A stretch of 64,000 nt of DNA. Origin: Rhinopithecus roxellana. Lineage: Eukaryota > Chordata > Mammalia > Primates > Cercopithecidae. The notes below the pieces were generated by a model. The model worked only from the letters and a program-made list of their open reading frames with translations. It was not told where the DNA came from and did not search any database. The position numbers and the translations under genes are program-made. Of this stretch, positions 40,511 through 56,396 are shown piece by piece (position 1 is the first letter of the stretch; every line of letters begins with the position of its first letter). The DNA lies in NCBI RefSeq assembly GCF_007565055.1, contig NC_044567.1, positions 48,260,260 through 48,324,259 on the forward strand, written 5' to 3'.

Positions 40511-42044
40511 CATTGTAATCACGAGATGGGGATACTGTCTGGGATTCCCATCTCCTATCTGAGTCTCAGTCTTCTCAGTTTCTGTGGTCTGACAACTATG
40601 TGCTAGGGACTGGGCCAGGCAGATGCTGGGGTGTCCGTTAGTAAGATGGGCACAGTCCCTCGCCGCCTGCTCTGATTTTTGCCCCAGCTCTGAGAGCAGA
40701 TTAATGGTATTATAAGTCCTCATTGTATGGTTGGAGTCGCGACTCAGAGGGGAAGAGACCCTCCCAGAATCTCCCAGCTTGCCTCGGTACCACAGGAGCA
40801 GGGCCCCCGGCCTTCCGGGTACAGCCTCCCAGGTTGGAAGCTGGCAAGCTGGGGCTGTAGAACAGGAGGTGGCTGGGCCTGGATTCGCTGGCACCGAGTC
40901 CTTAAAGAAACCCTGGGTAGCAGATGTGGCTGCCTTGCACATCTGCTCAGCAGTGCATCACTCCTAAAGGCCCAAAGACTCGTCCGGTCCTGACACTGAG
41001 CATGTTTCAGAAAAGGTCCCAGGGAAGACATTTGAATTGCCACAGCTGCTCAAGGCTTGCTCCCTCACTCATGCCATGGGCAAGCTAAACATCCTCTAGT
41101 AGGACCAGTCAAGCAGGGGACAAAATGGAAGGGGGGTGAGGGGGACGAGAAAAGAATTTGATATTCCAAAAAATGCTGCCGAGTAATCATTGTGGGGGGG
41201 GGGGGGGAATCAGAATTTCTTGGGATTTAGACTTTTTCATGGCTCAGTGGTGTTTTTCTTTAGAATTTGGGACTGGAGGTAGGGATAGACCATAATCTTT
41301 TCAATGCTCAAGAGCCTTCAGCAGGCCTCACCGGCTCTGGGCAGGGGGCAGGGCTTACAGGACCCAGAGCAGGTGACATCTTACCCACTGTGGGTGCTTC
41401 CTCCCTCCTCCCTTTGGCACGGTCTGAGGAATTTTGAAATCACCTCATAGCCAGATTCCTTGCATTTGCTGCCCAGGAGAACTGAGCAGGGAGGTGCCAT
41501 GTGGAAAGCCCCGCCGCCTGATTTTCCTCTGAGCTTGTCACTGCAGCCTGAGAGCCCCCTTCTCTGTCAAGTGGGTGACTGGACTGAATACACCAGACCC
41601 CCCTTGGCATTCTTCTAAGATCCTGAGGAGGAGGAGCCGAGGAGGGCACGGGGTGGAGCCTGGGGCTGTGGTTTGGAGGGTGGGAGGGCTGGGTGAGGGA
41701 TTCGGAGATTGCAGCTGGGAAATTTGGATCGGCCTGTGAAGACTTTGTGGTTCATTCTCATGAAACTCGCTTCCTCTCACTGGATTTCTGCCCTGGGGGA
41801 TGTGGGGTTCAAGTGAAAACACTGGGTTTTCCTTCTTGGTGACTGAGGCTTAAATTCTGGTCTCCCAGGCAAACATTTAAGAAATAACTCTCTTTTCCCT
41901 CCTTGTCCATTGTAAAACAAACCCCCTTTTTCCCCCATGTCTCCCACCCCCCTGAAAAGAATTAGATTGCATTGCTGCTTACTAGCTGGTAGCACCTGGC
42001 TTTCCAGCAGGCTGGTTGAAAACAGAAAATGCTTCTCTGCTTAA
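40511..42044. other. Intergenic, no gene recognised
   Basis: A run of 14 G lies at 41194-41207. A faint inverted MIR may be present near 40690-40800. Otherwise nothing is recognised. Confidence 0.4.
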
Positions 42045-42250
42045 GACAGGGAAAGGGTGTGGGCTTTGGCATCAGAAACCTGGCTCTCCTGTAGACTAGC
42101 TGGGTCGGGCCAGGGACGTCTTCCCAAGACTCAGTTTCCCTGTCTGTGATAATATGTACCTTCTTCTCAGAGCATTATAAGGACTGAACAAGAATGTCTG
42201 TGTGAAACACCAGGCGCATGGTCGGGGGTGGTACATGGTAGTTCTTCCCG
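42045..42250 (+). repeat. MIR element
   Basis: 'gggctttggcatcagaaacctggctc', 'ccaagactcagtttccctgtctg' and 'gcattataaggactgaaca' follow the MIR consensus. Confidence 0.75.
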
Positions 42251-42650
42251 GGTGACAATGTTCATCCCAGGGCCCATGGAACAATGAGGTCAAAGAAGGA
42301 CTACCTGAGGCTGGTGTGCCTGCTTGCTGGCTTGGTATCTGGGGAGGAGACAGTGGAAGAAGAGCAAATCCTTGCTGTTGGGGTGTGGGGGTGAGTTGTG
42401 TGGGTCCTGCCTCTTCAGTGAGACATGCCTACCGCTTGGGAGGGGCGTGGGGTGGAGGTGGGGGGCCAAGAGTCACAGCCTTTTCCAGGGGTTGGGTTCA
42501 TGTGACTACCACTTAAGCCTATCTGAGAGGAGAGGTTAGTGGGAGAGTCAGGGTGAGCTTGTGCTGAGTTCCTTCTTGTCAAACTTGCTTTTGTGGGCTT
42601 AAGAACATGGGAAGGGTGGGGAGGGGGCCATATCTTACAAAAGAGAAAGG

Positions 42651-42937
42651 CTGGGCTCAGTGGCTCACGACTATAATCCCAACACATTAGGAGGCTTAAA
42701 TGGGAGGATTGGTTGAGGCCAGGAGTTCAGACCAGCCTGGCCAAGATAACAAAATCTCATCTCTACAAAAATAAAACATAAATTAGCTGGGTGTGGTGGC
42801 TTACACCTGTAGTTTCAGCTACTCTGGAGACGGGCAAGACAGGATTGCTTGAGCCAGGAGTTTGAAGCTGCAGTGAGCTATGGTCACACCACTGCACTCC
42901 AGCCTGGGCAACATAGTAAGACCCTGCCTCTGAAAAA
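42651..42937 (+). repeat. Alu (J-like)
   Basis: Diverged Alu from 'ggctgggctcagtggctcacgac' to 'aagaccctgcctctgaaaaagtaag'. Confidence 0.87.
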
Positions 42938-42939
42938 GT

Positions 42940-43110
42940 AAGAGGAAAAATTAGTCAGGCATGGAGGTGTGGGCGTGTAGTCCCAGCTACTCAGGAGGCT
43001 GAGGTGGGAGGATCGCTTGAGCCCAGGAGTTCAAGGTTACAGTGAGCTGTGATTGACTGGGTCACTGCACTCCAGCCTGGGCAATAGAGTCAGACCCTGT
43101 CTCTCTTGAA
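42940..43110 (+). repeat. Alu right-arm fragment
   Basis: 'attagtcaggcatggaggtgtgggc' to 'cagaccctgtctctcttg' is a second right arm placed directly after the previous Alu. Confidence 0.82.
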
Positions 43111-45566
43111 AAGTGTCTTTGCTTTTGGAACTTCGAGGGCGATTAAACAGATACTTAAGTACAGGTAAAATGTTAGTCTTCAACTTGCCTGGCCAGACCA
43201 CTGTATATCTGGGAAAAGTCACCTAGACCACTTGCTCCAGCTGGTTGGTCTGGTTGGTGTGGAGGGTGAACCCTCTGGCCCGAGGCACACACCCTCTCTC
43301 CTCCTGTGTCTGGTGATGGCAAGTGTTTGTCTTTGCTCAGGTCTGGGTGCACGCTAACCTTGGCCAAATCTCTGAATGTTCAAACATCTGCCAAAATATC
43401 CCATTTCGACAATGGGCCTTCTCTATAGAGATGAGATTACAGGGGGCAGTACTGGGATGCTGGAAGACCACTTAAACTTTGACCGCAGGAAGGGGCAGGG
43501 TCTAGGATCCTGACTTTGAATGTAAGGAGTGGGGATAGAGAGAGGCCTGAGGACCAGCTCCCTGCTTCCAGAGCCGGAGGGGGAGGGGCTGCTGCCACCC
43601 TATCTTGGCATTCTCCCTTTCGTCCTTGGGGCAGATTTCGTTGTAATTAGACAAGTTGTGACAAATAGCCCATTGGTCTTTGGGCCGGAGAATTGTGCCG
43701 ACTCCTGCCTGGAAACCCAGCCTTGTTCACTTGGGAGCCATAATTAGGCAAGAGAACAGTTCATGAGCCCTTTGATTCAATAAAGACCCTTTTATGATGT
43801 TGGTTTTTCCCAGAAAAATAATACCACTTTGCTCCATGTATTGCATTTAGATGTGTAATCATATTAGAGCTAAGCAGCCCAGGGGACTGAAGTCGTGTAG
43901 CTGGGGTTGTAGGGGCAGAAAGGTGCAATCCCTCTCCTCCCTGTAAGGGTCACAGCTGACACTTCTGTAACAAAGACAGGTTAACAGGGGAGAAGTTTGA
44001 CAAATTTATTTAATCAGTGTTTTACACGACATGGGAGCCTTCAGAAATAAGACGCAGAGACCCAGGGAAAACTATTTTTATGCTTAGATTGGAGGAAGAA
44101 TGGACAGCCATCTAGGAATGTGATTGGACAGAAAGGGTGTGACCTAATGTAATAGACAGAGGGGGCCACCCAGCAAGGCCTGTCTATTCAGATGCTTTTT
44201 GGCCTCACTGTGCAGTGCAGCATTTTGGGGTGTATGGGGGTGTATGGGGCAGGACCCCTTTGGGATGAGGGTTGTGAAGGGAGAGAGTGACCTTTCTAGA
44301 TATTATGTCTTGCTTTGGGGGAGAGGAGTTCTACTTCCTATGACCCACCTTGGGGAAGAGGAATTCTGGTTTCTGTGCCTGGCTGCTGGGGAGAAAGAGG
44401 GGCAAGAGACAGAAGCGTGGAAGAAAGTCAGAGAGAACTTGCTTTCTCCTTTAGTTCAAAGTGCTCAGTTTACCAAAGTGCCAGGCTTTGGGATATCATG
44501 TTCTCAGCCCCATGGAGTAAAGCCTGTTATCCAGTCTTCAGATAAAAACAGTGTCCTCAGAAAAAAAGAAAATGAAAAGGAACACTTCTAAAGATTTTCT
44601 GTCTTGTCATTTAAAGAACATTTTCTCCCTTCAGAGTGAGAAGTGACCCAGGGGAAAAAAAAACAAAAAGTGAAAGTGACTTGACTGGCCAGTGGCAGCG
44701 GCAGCCCCTGGTGCCCTCTGCAGTCCTGTGTCGGCCCAGGCCACACGTGCCCAGCATGGTTGATATTTGTCAGATGGGTAGCACGTGTCCAGCGAAGGGC
44801 CAGAGAAAATGCCCCCAGAGGATGCTTGCGTCCTCTACACAAGGAGTTGTGGTCAGTCTACTGGGATCTCCACCGGGGTGGCAGGGCTGCAGACGCTGGT
44901 GTTTGCAGGTGGCAGTTCTCGGCCTCGTCCTTATCACCTCCCTGCGAGGGACAGTCAGCCCTGACTACATATAGCCCTGGAGCTTGTGGGCAGCTTTCAG
45001 CTCATTGGGAAGGTGTGCCGGGCCCAGGACGTTGACCAGACAGTTCTTCGAGGCATGAGAGGGATGCCCAGTCCAGGTCGCTGTCAAGGCACAGCCCCTC
45101 CCAACAGCCACCCTCTTGCCTTCTTACCCCAAGACCATGTTGTCAGGCAGGCCAAAAGCATTTCCCAATCATGGAGTCAGATCCATCCCAGAAATCTGCC
45201 CCGTGCCCAGGAGAGGTCTAAATCGCCAATGGAATCAAGAACCTCTTTCCCAATTTGGGGTTTAGAAATCTCTGGCAATGAGGAAATTTCTGGTAGTCAT
45301 TTGTAAGAGTTACTTGATTAAGAAATAGAGGGTATGACATTTCAGAATGCTAAAATTGTGTTGCATTAAAAAGGGGGAAAATCCATTTACTTCCCAAACA
45401 TCTGGTGGGAGTTATCACCAAAATATATTTTCAGATATCCTCTAATGTAGAAAAACTATGTATTTTGTAGGACATGGTTTATCTGTTTGTAGATAATGTG
45501 TATTAAAATACTTTTGCAGTATCACTACTATTTTAAGGTGACTCTTTTTGATCTTCATACTGTAGG
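43111..45566. other. Repeat-free intergenic stretch with candidate regulatory block
   Basis: I recognise no gene. The section 43600-43870 is AT-rich and repeat-free and holds several homeodomain-type motifs (TAATTAG at 43644 and 43741, and CAATAAA at 43778). It looks like conserved non-coding DNA, but conservation cannot be tested here. Confidence 0.4.
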
Positions 45567-45705
45567 CTTTTTAAAAAAATGTAGAGATGGGGGGGGAGGT
45601 CTCACTATGTTGCCCAGGCTGGTCTCGAACTCCTGGGCTTAAGTAGTCCTTCCACGTCAGCCTCCCCAAGTGCCAGGATTACAGGTGTGAGCCACCATGC
45701 ATGGC
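45567..45705 (-). repeat. Alu fragment
   Basis: Inverted Alu part from 'ttaaaaaaatgtagagatgggg' to 'gtgagccaccatgcatggcc', covering only one arm. Confidence 0.85.
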
Positions 45706-45731
45706 CTACTTTAGGCTTTTCGGAAGGTCGT

Positions 45732-45793
45732 TTACACATTTTGGAAGAAGTGCTGTTTCTTCTGGATACTTTACACTTTTTGGAAGAAGTGCT
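45732..45793 (+). repeat. Short tandem duplication, period 39
   Basis: 'ttacacattttggaagaag' (45732) and 'ttacactttttggaagaag' (45771) begin two 23-bp copies that differ at one base. Confidence 0.85.
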
Positions 45794-46429
45794 ATTAAGT
45801 TATGTATATGTATATATTGCTTCCCCCCACCAAAGGAGTATAATTAGAACATCTGAAAACAGATTATCCAATTAGTACATTTTTCTAATTAGCTGTTAGG
45901 AATTCGTGATGAGATAAATTAGTTTAGATTTCCAAATGGAACTTTGGCCACAGGGAGGCTCTAAGGAAGTACACAGGGGAGAAAAATAATGGGTTTTTAA
46001 AGTTTCGACTCCACCCACTCACCTGCTCCCCCAAAAACCTAATGTGCCTGCCCATGAGGCAGCAACAGTGACCAGAAAATAGTTTCTTTTCCTTGTTCTG
46101 AGTAAATGGAGTTGGAAGAATTATTCATTTATATTGGCTTTTCTTTGTTCCTGGTAATGAAGCAGGCAGACAGGGGTTGGCATTAAATACTATTTTTTCG
46201 ACATTTTCATCATTCATATTAGTAGCTGTTCTTTGGCAGAAAAAAAAAATCTGGTGATCTGAATTAATTCAGAACATATTTACTGTGAGCCTTGTATGTG
46301 CTTCCATGTGCCAGGTGGCAACGAAGACCATCTGTCAGGGGGTTTGGAGGGCTGTCCCGTCAAGACCAAGGGGATGAAGTCAGGACCCAGCGTTTGCGTT
46401 TTGTAACTGTAGGTGATGCAGGCCCACCA
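45794..46429. other. Repeat-free, AT-rich stretch, candidate regulatory block
   Basis: Four AATTAG cores occur within 85 bp (45842, 45870, 45887 and 45917). No gene or transposon is recognised. Confidence 0.4.
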
Positions 46430-46740
46430 TCCTTTGTCCAAAATTCTGGATATGCAAGAAAACTCTGGATACTGAAAGTTGTTTTTGTCACTAATTGAGA
46501 GGGAAGACCTGACCCAAACTGACTTGAGACTATTGGAGTCCATATTTATCCTGGGGATTGTAAATATTCATGGGTTTTCCTGCAGAGATATTAATGTTTG
46601 ATTATGGGTGCTGCCCTGCTGGGGTGTTACATAATATGTGGCATAGGCACCACATTCCCTTTCTAAAACCTGAAAAGTTCCGGAACACATATGGCCTGAA
46701 GGTTTGGAGTAAGAGACTCTGCCCTGGAGTAGCATCTACT
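46430..46740. mobile_element. Tigger-like non-autonomous DNA transposon remnant
   Basis: 'ccatcctttgtccaaaattctggatatgc' at the left and 'tttctaaaacctgaaaagttccggaacacatatggcctgaagg' at the right are inverted versions of the ends of a Tigger/MER family as recalled. It encodes nothing. Confidence 0.55.
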
Positions 46741-47025
46741 TAAGACCATGGCAGCTATGTGCTCAGAGTCCCCGCTCTGCCAGGGCCCATTTCTGCTTCA
46801 GCTGCAGGAGGAGTCCTGAAGTCAGAATGAGAGTCCAGCTGACCAGTGTGTGCGATGCCCAAACAGCTGCACCTCCACCAGGGCAGGTGACTTGGCTGTC
46901 CCCATGACCCTCAGAGGCCTTTCCTCACCAGGTGCCAAGCAAAGATTGTTCAGAAGCAGATTCTGCTCTCCTGTCGTTGTGAATACGTCAATGAATGAGT
47001 ACATCGATGTTCTAATAAAACTTTA

Positions 47026-49157
<2,132 letters not shown>

Positions 49158-49253
49158 TGTGGGGACTTGGATTTTGCTTTGTTGGTGGAGAATATGGGTG
49201 TGATCTGGGTTAAGGCACAAAGCTCAGGTAGATGACAGGTGCCAGAGCAGTGG
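49158..49253 (+). repeat. Direct repeat, copy A
   Basis: Contains 'gttggtggagaatatgggtg', 'tgatctgggttaagg' and 'gatgacaggtgccagagcag'. It matches 49850-49955 at roughly 80-85% by eye. Confidence 0.8.
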
Positions 49254-49400
49254 TTCAAACTTGGGAGAATCACAGCAGGAGCCTATTAACAATGCAGATT
49301 CCAGGGCCCCTTGGTAGACCTGGGGAGGGGGGTGCAATCAGCATTGTTAATAAGTGTGTGTGACTGTGAGGCAGGTGGTCCCCGGATTGCAGCTCTGGTG
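49246..49400. repeat. MER5A DNA transposon
   Basis: 'agcagtggttcaaacttgggagaatcac', 'ttaacaatgcagattccagggcccc' and 'caggtggtccccggattgcag' match MER5A in order. Confidence 0.7.
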
Positions 49401-49544
49401 GGGTGGACCAATAGGTAAAGCACAGTGTGATGAGCTTTGGGATGGTGGAATGGGGAGAAGGAAGGGGCTATAACCCAGGAAGAGACTGGGGTCAAGGAAG
49501 GTCACCCAGAAGAGGTGAGCTGAGTCTTGAAGAATAAAGCAGGA

Positions 49545-49745
49545 ATGGTAATAATAGTTAATCTTGATTGAACGCTTTGTGCCAGGCACAGTTCTAAGCC
49601 TTTTCCATGAATGAACCCATTCAGTCCTCCAGACAACCCTGTGAAATAGGTAGTAACCCCAGACTCACACAGGAGCAGACCAAAGCACTCGGGGTTAAGT
49701 TGCTGGCCCAAGGCTAGTGAGTGGTGAGCTAGATCTTGGTCTGCT
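49545..49745 (-). repeat. MIR element
   Basis: 'gaacgctttgtgccaggcacagttctaagcc', 'agacaaccctgtgaaataggtag' and 'aagttgctggcccaaggctagtgagtgg' follow an inverted MIR. Confidence 0.78.
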
Positions 49746-49849
49746 TATTGCACGGCACCACATGAGGTAAGGTGTGCCAGGCAGCGGGAGCAGTTCAGCA
49801 CGGTGATGCAGGTGTGTTGTTCAGTGGTTCAGATAATGTAGAGCCTAGT

Positions 49850-49955
49850 GTGGGGGGACTGCTTCGGTTCTGCTTTTGTTGGTGGAGAATATGTCTGTGA
49901 TCTTGGTTAGGACAGAAAGCTCCGGGTGGGTGACAGGTGCCAGAATGGCAGTTCC
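49850..49955 (+). repeat. Direct repeat, copy B
   Basis: Contains 'gttggtggagaatatgtctg', 'tgatcttggttagg' and 'ggtgacaggtgccagaatgg'. It is the partner of 49158-49253, about 700 bp away in the same orientation. Confidence 0.8.
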
Positions 49956-50184
49956 AGAGGGCTGAGGCTGGAGCTGGCAGTCGGGATAGCAGGCACGCTT
50001 CCTCACAGTCTGAACTGGAAGGAGCATGGAGTGTGGGGGAGAAGGTGCAATGTCAGTGCCCAGGGTGCAGCAAAGCACAGGCTGACGCCCTGACCCAGCC
50101 CCCTTCCCAGAGGGCAAGAATTCCCTCTAGCCCAGCCCCTGCCCTTGGGATCTGAGGGGATCCACTTTTGTTAGGAGCCTGCTA

Positions 50185-50340
50185 CACACTTTGCTTTCTT
50201 TCAATCCTTACGTTTCAAGCCCTTCCAAGTGGGGCTTATTATTCCTATTTACAGATAGGAGAGCTGAGGCTGGGAAGCCAAGTAGTGTACACAGGGTCAG
50301 GTCATACGGCAAGTTAGCGGGTAGTGGTGCCAGGGCAGGC
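50185..50340 (-). repeat. MIR fragment
   Basis: 'cttattattcctatttacagataggagagctgagg' followed by 'acagggtcaggtcatacggcaagttagc' is an inverted MIR core. Confidence 0.55.
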
Positions 50341-51732
50341 TGGCTGTCTTTTGTGGGGATGTGTTTTCACCACAGTGGGGGCAGCCTGTGTTCTGAGAGG
50401 CCAGGTTTCCTGCATGGACAGTGGGACCAATGGTCAGACCCCCAAAGAGCCGGTGCAGTGCCAGGCTGGACAGATTCCAGCTGTGCTGGGGCCTTGCGCA
50501 AAGTGGCCTGGTCTCAGGAGACACGTTTCCTGTTGCTGGGTGACATTCCACAGGTGGGAGGCACGTGCAGGACCTCATTCCCTAGGGGCCTTCCTGGTCT
50601 GGGCCCTGATGCTGGGGTTGACCCTCTACTGCCCTGGAGGCTCACCTGGGCCTCGGCGCAGAAGGGATTGTCTCATTAAGGAGAATCTTCTACAAGTCTC
50701 TGATTCTGGAAGCTCTTTTTTTTATCATCCCATACAAAAAACAAATTGGCCAGCAGTCTCTTCCTTTCTTTTTGGCCACTTTCTCACCATCTCCTTCACT
50801 CAACCTTGGTTTCTTCCAGCCTGTGCTTCCCAGCAGAGCCTGTGAGCTTGTTGATTTGAACCCCAAAACCACCTAGGACATTCCAGAGGTCTTCACACTT
50901 GTCTTTGTTGCCCATTGTAGGCCGTTTTCATAGAAGAGTATTGGGAGGACCTGCCTTCCCACTCAGGCCAATGTGAAGCTCTTTTGCTAAGGGTGGGGTG
51001 GGATATGGCCGAGAATTGGCGGGCTGGCCTGAGACATGTTCAGCGGCACCCCAGGGCGCGCTGTTACTCACAGGTTGCAGCCTCTTCCAGCCCCTTTGCT
51101 TTCTGTGACAGAGCTGAAAGTCTCATTTCCTCTTTGGCTTTCCCTTTGAAACGGGAGAGAGGGTGGTGGGAGCTTAGCTCCTTCCAGGCCCATTTTACAG
51201 ACAGGGTAACCAAGGCCACGACTGCTAGAGAGAATCGAAACCGGAGTTCCCGTGCCCATTCCTGTCGGAATCTCATGTCTGTGTGCTGTTCTTTAAGACA
51301 GGCTGGAGGGATTCGGGGCAGCTCTTCTCCCAGGTTTTCAGGCCTGGATTGCTCTTCTGGGTACTTCCTGGTGTTTTCTTCTCTTTGCCTGAATCAGGCC
51401 TGGCCTCAGCAGAGGCCTTGGTTCCAAGAAGGTTGGAGGCTGGCTGTCTTGTGTTCATGTGTCACACCAGGCCTGAGACCATCACTGTCTCTCTGAGATG
51501 GTCCACGCCTCTCCTGTGAACACAGGGGCTACAGGCTATAGTTCTTGCCACATTCCTGAGTTTTGGGGGCTGCCGTTCACATTGGGATTCCACCAGGATG
51601 CTGGTCTGCAGTTCCCTGCAGGCAGAAGGCGCTGGGTTCTGAGTTGGCTTTGGGTGGAACACAGGTCATTCCTGGGCGTGCCTTGGGATGGCAGCGAGGC
51701 TGGCCACAGCTGGGCCCAGCACTGGAGAGAAT
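50341..51732. other. Intergenic, upstream of MIR365B
   Basis: No gene is recognised. It may belong to the primary transcript of MIR365B. A faint MIR-like segment occurs near 51190. Confidence 0.4.
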
Positions 51733-51805
51733 TGTGCCTCTCTGGAGACCCTGCAGCCTTCCCATGGGCTGTGTGGAGGGGGGTCAGTGTCGGGTGAGGG
51801 GACAC
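51733..51805 (+). ncRNA. MIR4725: MIR4725-like sequence, shortened
   Basis: Both ends match human mir-4725 as recalled: 'gtgcctctctggagaccctg' at the left and 'gtcagtgtcgggtgagggg' at the right. The stretch is 73 bp against a recalled 90 bp, with about 17 bp missing between 'gcagccttccca' and 'tgggctgtg', at the inner end of the 5p arm and the loop. The remaining arms pair less well, so processing is doubtful. The human hairpin lies about 50 bp upstream of MIR365B, as here. Either the monkey copy lost a segment or the human lineage gained one. Confidence 0.55.
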
Positions 51806-51857
51806 CAGCTTCACCTCAGCTCACCTGGGCGTGGCAGACGACTGCTTCCTCACTTGG

Positions 51858-51968
51858 AGAGTGTTCAAGGACAGCAAGAAAAATGAGGGACTTTCAGGGG
51901 CAGCTGTGTTTTCTGACTCAGTCATAATGCCCCTAAAAATCCTTATTGTTCTTGCAGTGTGCATCGGG
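51858..51968 (+). ncRNA. MIR365B: MIR365B microRNA precursor
   Basis: This matches the 111-nt human hsa-mir-365b precursor as recalled, with no difference I can see. The 5p product is at 51886-51907 and the 3p product at 51925-51946. The stem core AGGGGCA (51896-51902) pairs with TGCCCCT (51928-51934), followed by the CTTT/AAAA and GG/CC pairs. The outer arms 'tgttcaaggacagcaagaa' and 'ttcttgcag' extend the long lower stem. MIR365B is known with MIR193A in adipocyte and muscle differentiation studies. The MIR193A-365B gap here is 15.5 kb. No separate CpG island lies near MIR365B, so it may share the upstream promoter at 35-36 kb or use a local one. Confidence 0.97.
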
Positions 51969-52878
<910 letters not shown>

Positions 52879-53218
52879 CAGTCATGCACTGCCTAACAAT
52901 GTTTTGGTCAACGAGGGACTGCATGTAGGACGGCGGTCTCATAAGATCATAACACTGTGTTTTTACTGTACCTTTTCTATGTTTAGATACACAGACACTT
53001 GCCATTGTGTTCTAATTGTCTATAGCATGCAGGACAGGAACGTGCTGTACAGGTGTGTAGCCTGGGAGCAATGGGCTACCCCATCTAGCCTAGGTGTGCA
53101 GCAGGCTATACACCATCTAGGTTTATGTAAGTACACTCTGTGAGGTTGGCACAATAACAAAATCACGTAACAATGCCTTTCTCAGGACGGATCCCCGTTG
53201 TTAAGTGACATATGACTC
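52879..53218. mobile_element. Tigger-like non-autonomous DNA transposon (MER family)
   Basis: A 340-bp element with imperfect inverted ends: 'cagtcatgcactgcctaac' at the left and 'gttaagtgacatatgact' at the right. The interior ('tgtgtttttactgtaccttttctatgtttagatacac', 'cctaggtgtgcagcaggctatac') is familiar from a common Tigger-related MER repeat. It has no ORF. Confidence 0.75.
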
Positions 53219-53226
53219 TATTTTGA

Positions 53227-53596
<370 letters not shown>

Positions 53597-53639
53597 GAAT
53601 CCGAATTTTTCTGAGACCTATTTTTTTTATTTTTTACTT

Positions 53640-53925
53640 TTTTGAGACAGAGTCTTACTCTTTCACTCAGCCTGGGGTGCGGTAGCTTCGTCACAGCTCA
53701 CTATAGCCTTGACCTCCAGGACTCAAGGGATCCTCCCACCTCAACCTCTCAAGTAGCTGGGATTACAGGCACCCACCACCATGCCCAGCTAATTTTTGTA
53801 TTTTTAGTAGAGATGAGGTTTCACCATGTTGGCCAGGCTGGTCTCAAACTCCTGACCTCAGGTGATCCACCCGCCTCAGCCTCCCAAAATGCTGGGATTA
53901 CAGGCGTGAGCCACCGCGCCTAGCC
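53640..53925 (-). repeat. Alu (S/J-like)
   Basis: Inverted Alu from 'ttttgagacagagtcttactc' to 'gagccaccgcgcctagcc', 45 bp after the previous one. Confidence 0.92.
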
Positions 53926-55302
<1,377 letters not shown>

Positions 55303-55408
55303 TACATCAACTTTTTAAAGCAGGAAATATGTCAAATATAAAACTGATTACTGTTTTTTCACAATTATAAAAGAATTGCCTTCTACTATAGGGCATTTGA
55401 AAAATACA

Positions 55409-55706
55409 AAGGGGCCAGGCTTGGTGGCTCACACCTATAATCCCAGCACACTGGGAGGCCTAGGTGGGCACATCACTTGAGTTCAGGAGGTTGAGACCAG
55501 CCTGGGCAACATGGCGAAAACCCTGTCGCTACAAAAAACACAAAAATTAGCCGGGCGTGGTGGTGCACGCCTGTAGTCCCGGCTTCTCAGAAGGCTGTTT
55601 GAGCCTGCGAGGTGGAGGTTGCAGTGGGCCGAAATTGCTCCAGGCACTCCAGCCTTGGCGACAGAGCCAGACCCTCCCTCCAAAAAACACAACAAAACAA
55701 AAAAAA
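55409..55706 (+). repeat. Alu (J/S-like)
   Basis: Alu from 'ggggccaggcttggtggctcacacc' to 'ccctccctccaaaaaacacaac', with a deletion after 'agaaggctg'. Confidence 0.9.
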
Positions 55707-56106
55707 GAGAGAAGGGATGGAAAGGGCTTATAAATGCCCATACCTAGAGATAATGTCTGCTAATGAAATCTATCCTTCCAGTCCTTTTTTACTCATGCCT
55801 ATACTTCCCCACCCAGTTAGCAGGATTGGGACTTTTAAAAGGATCAGGCTCATAACTCATTTGAGCAATGGCCCTGTGCCCTCGGGCCAGAAAGCCTTTC
55901 TTTTCTTTTTACCAAGCAGGATATGCTGTGGGCTGCTGTGGGCTGCTGCTGGCCTTTGGCCGGGAAGCTTAGTGATCTTGCTAGAGGGTGTTTGAGCAGC
56001 ACCAGGTCTCTCTAAACCAGGATTGATGAAATTGTCAGTGAGGAAGCCGGACAAGAGGGCTTTATCCCGTCTGATTTCTAAGTGGGTGGCTGCATTGCTT
56101 CTTTAC
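55707..56106. other. Intergenic, no recognised element
   Basis: Nothing recognised. The motif 'tgtgggctgc' is repeated at 55927 and 55937. Confidence 0.4.
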
Positions 56107-56215
56107 CAGGCTGCACAGGAGAATCACTTGGGAGCATTAAAAACGTGCCAGTGCCTGGCCCCATGCAGGACCCACTGGATCTGAATTGCTGGGGAATGAA
56201 AGGGCCCAAGGACTG
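56107..56215. repeat. MER5A DNA transposon
   Basis: 'caggagaatcacttgggagcattaaaaa' and 'ccactggatctgaattgctggggaatg' match MER5A in order. Confidence 0.65.
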
Positions 56216-56224
56216 GTATCTTTG

Positions 56225-56390
56225 TTTTTGTTTGTTGTTGTTTTTTATTTGTTTGTTTTTTTAACACAGGGTCTCTCTCTTGTCTCCCAGGTTGGAGTGT
56301 GGTGCACTGCAGCCTCAATCTCCGTGGTGCAGGTGATTCTCCCACAGCCTCCTAAGTAGCGTGTGGTGTGTGCCACTGTGCCTGGCTGGT
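56225..56390 (-). repeat. Alu fragment
   Basis: An inverted, internally deleted Alu arm after a T/G-rich run: 'acacagggtctctctcttgtctccc' to 'gtgccactgtgcctggct'. Confidence 0.78.
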
Positions 56391-56396
56391 GTTTTC

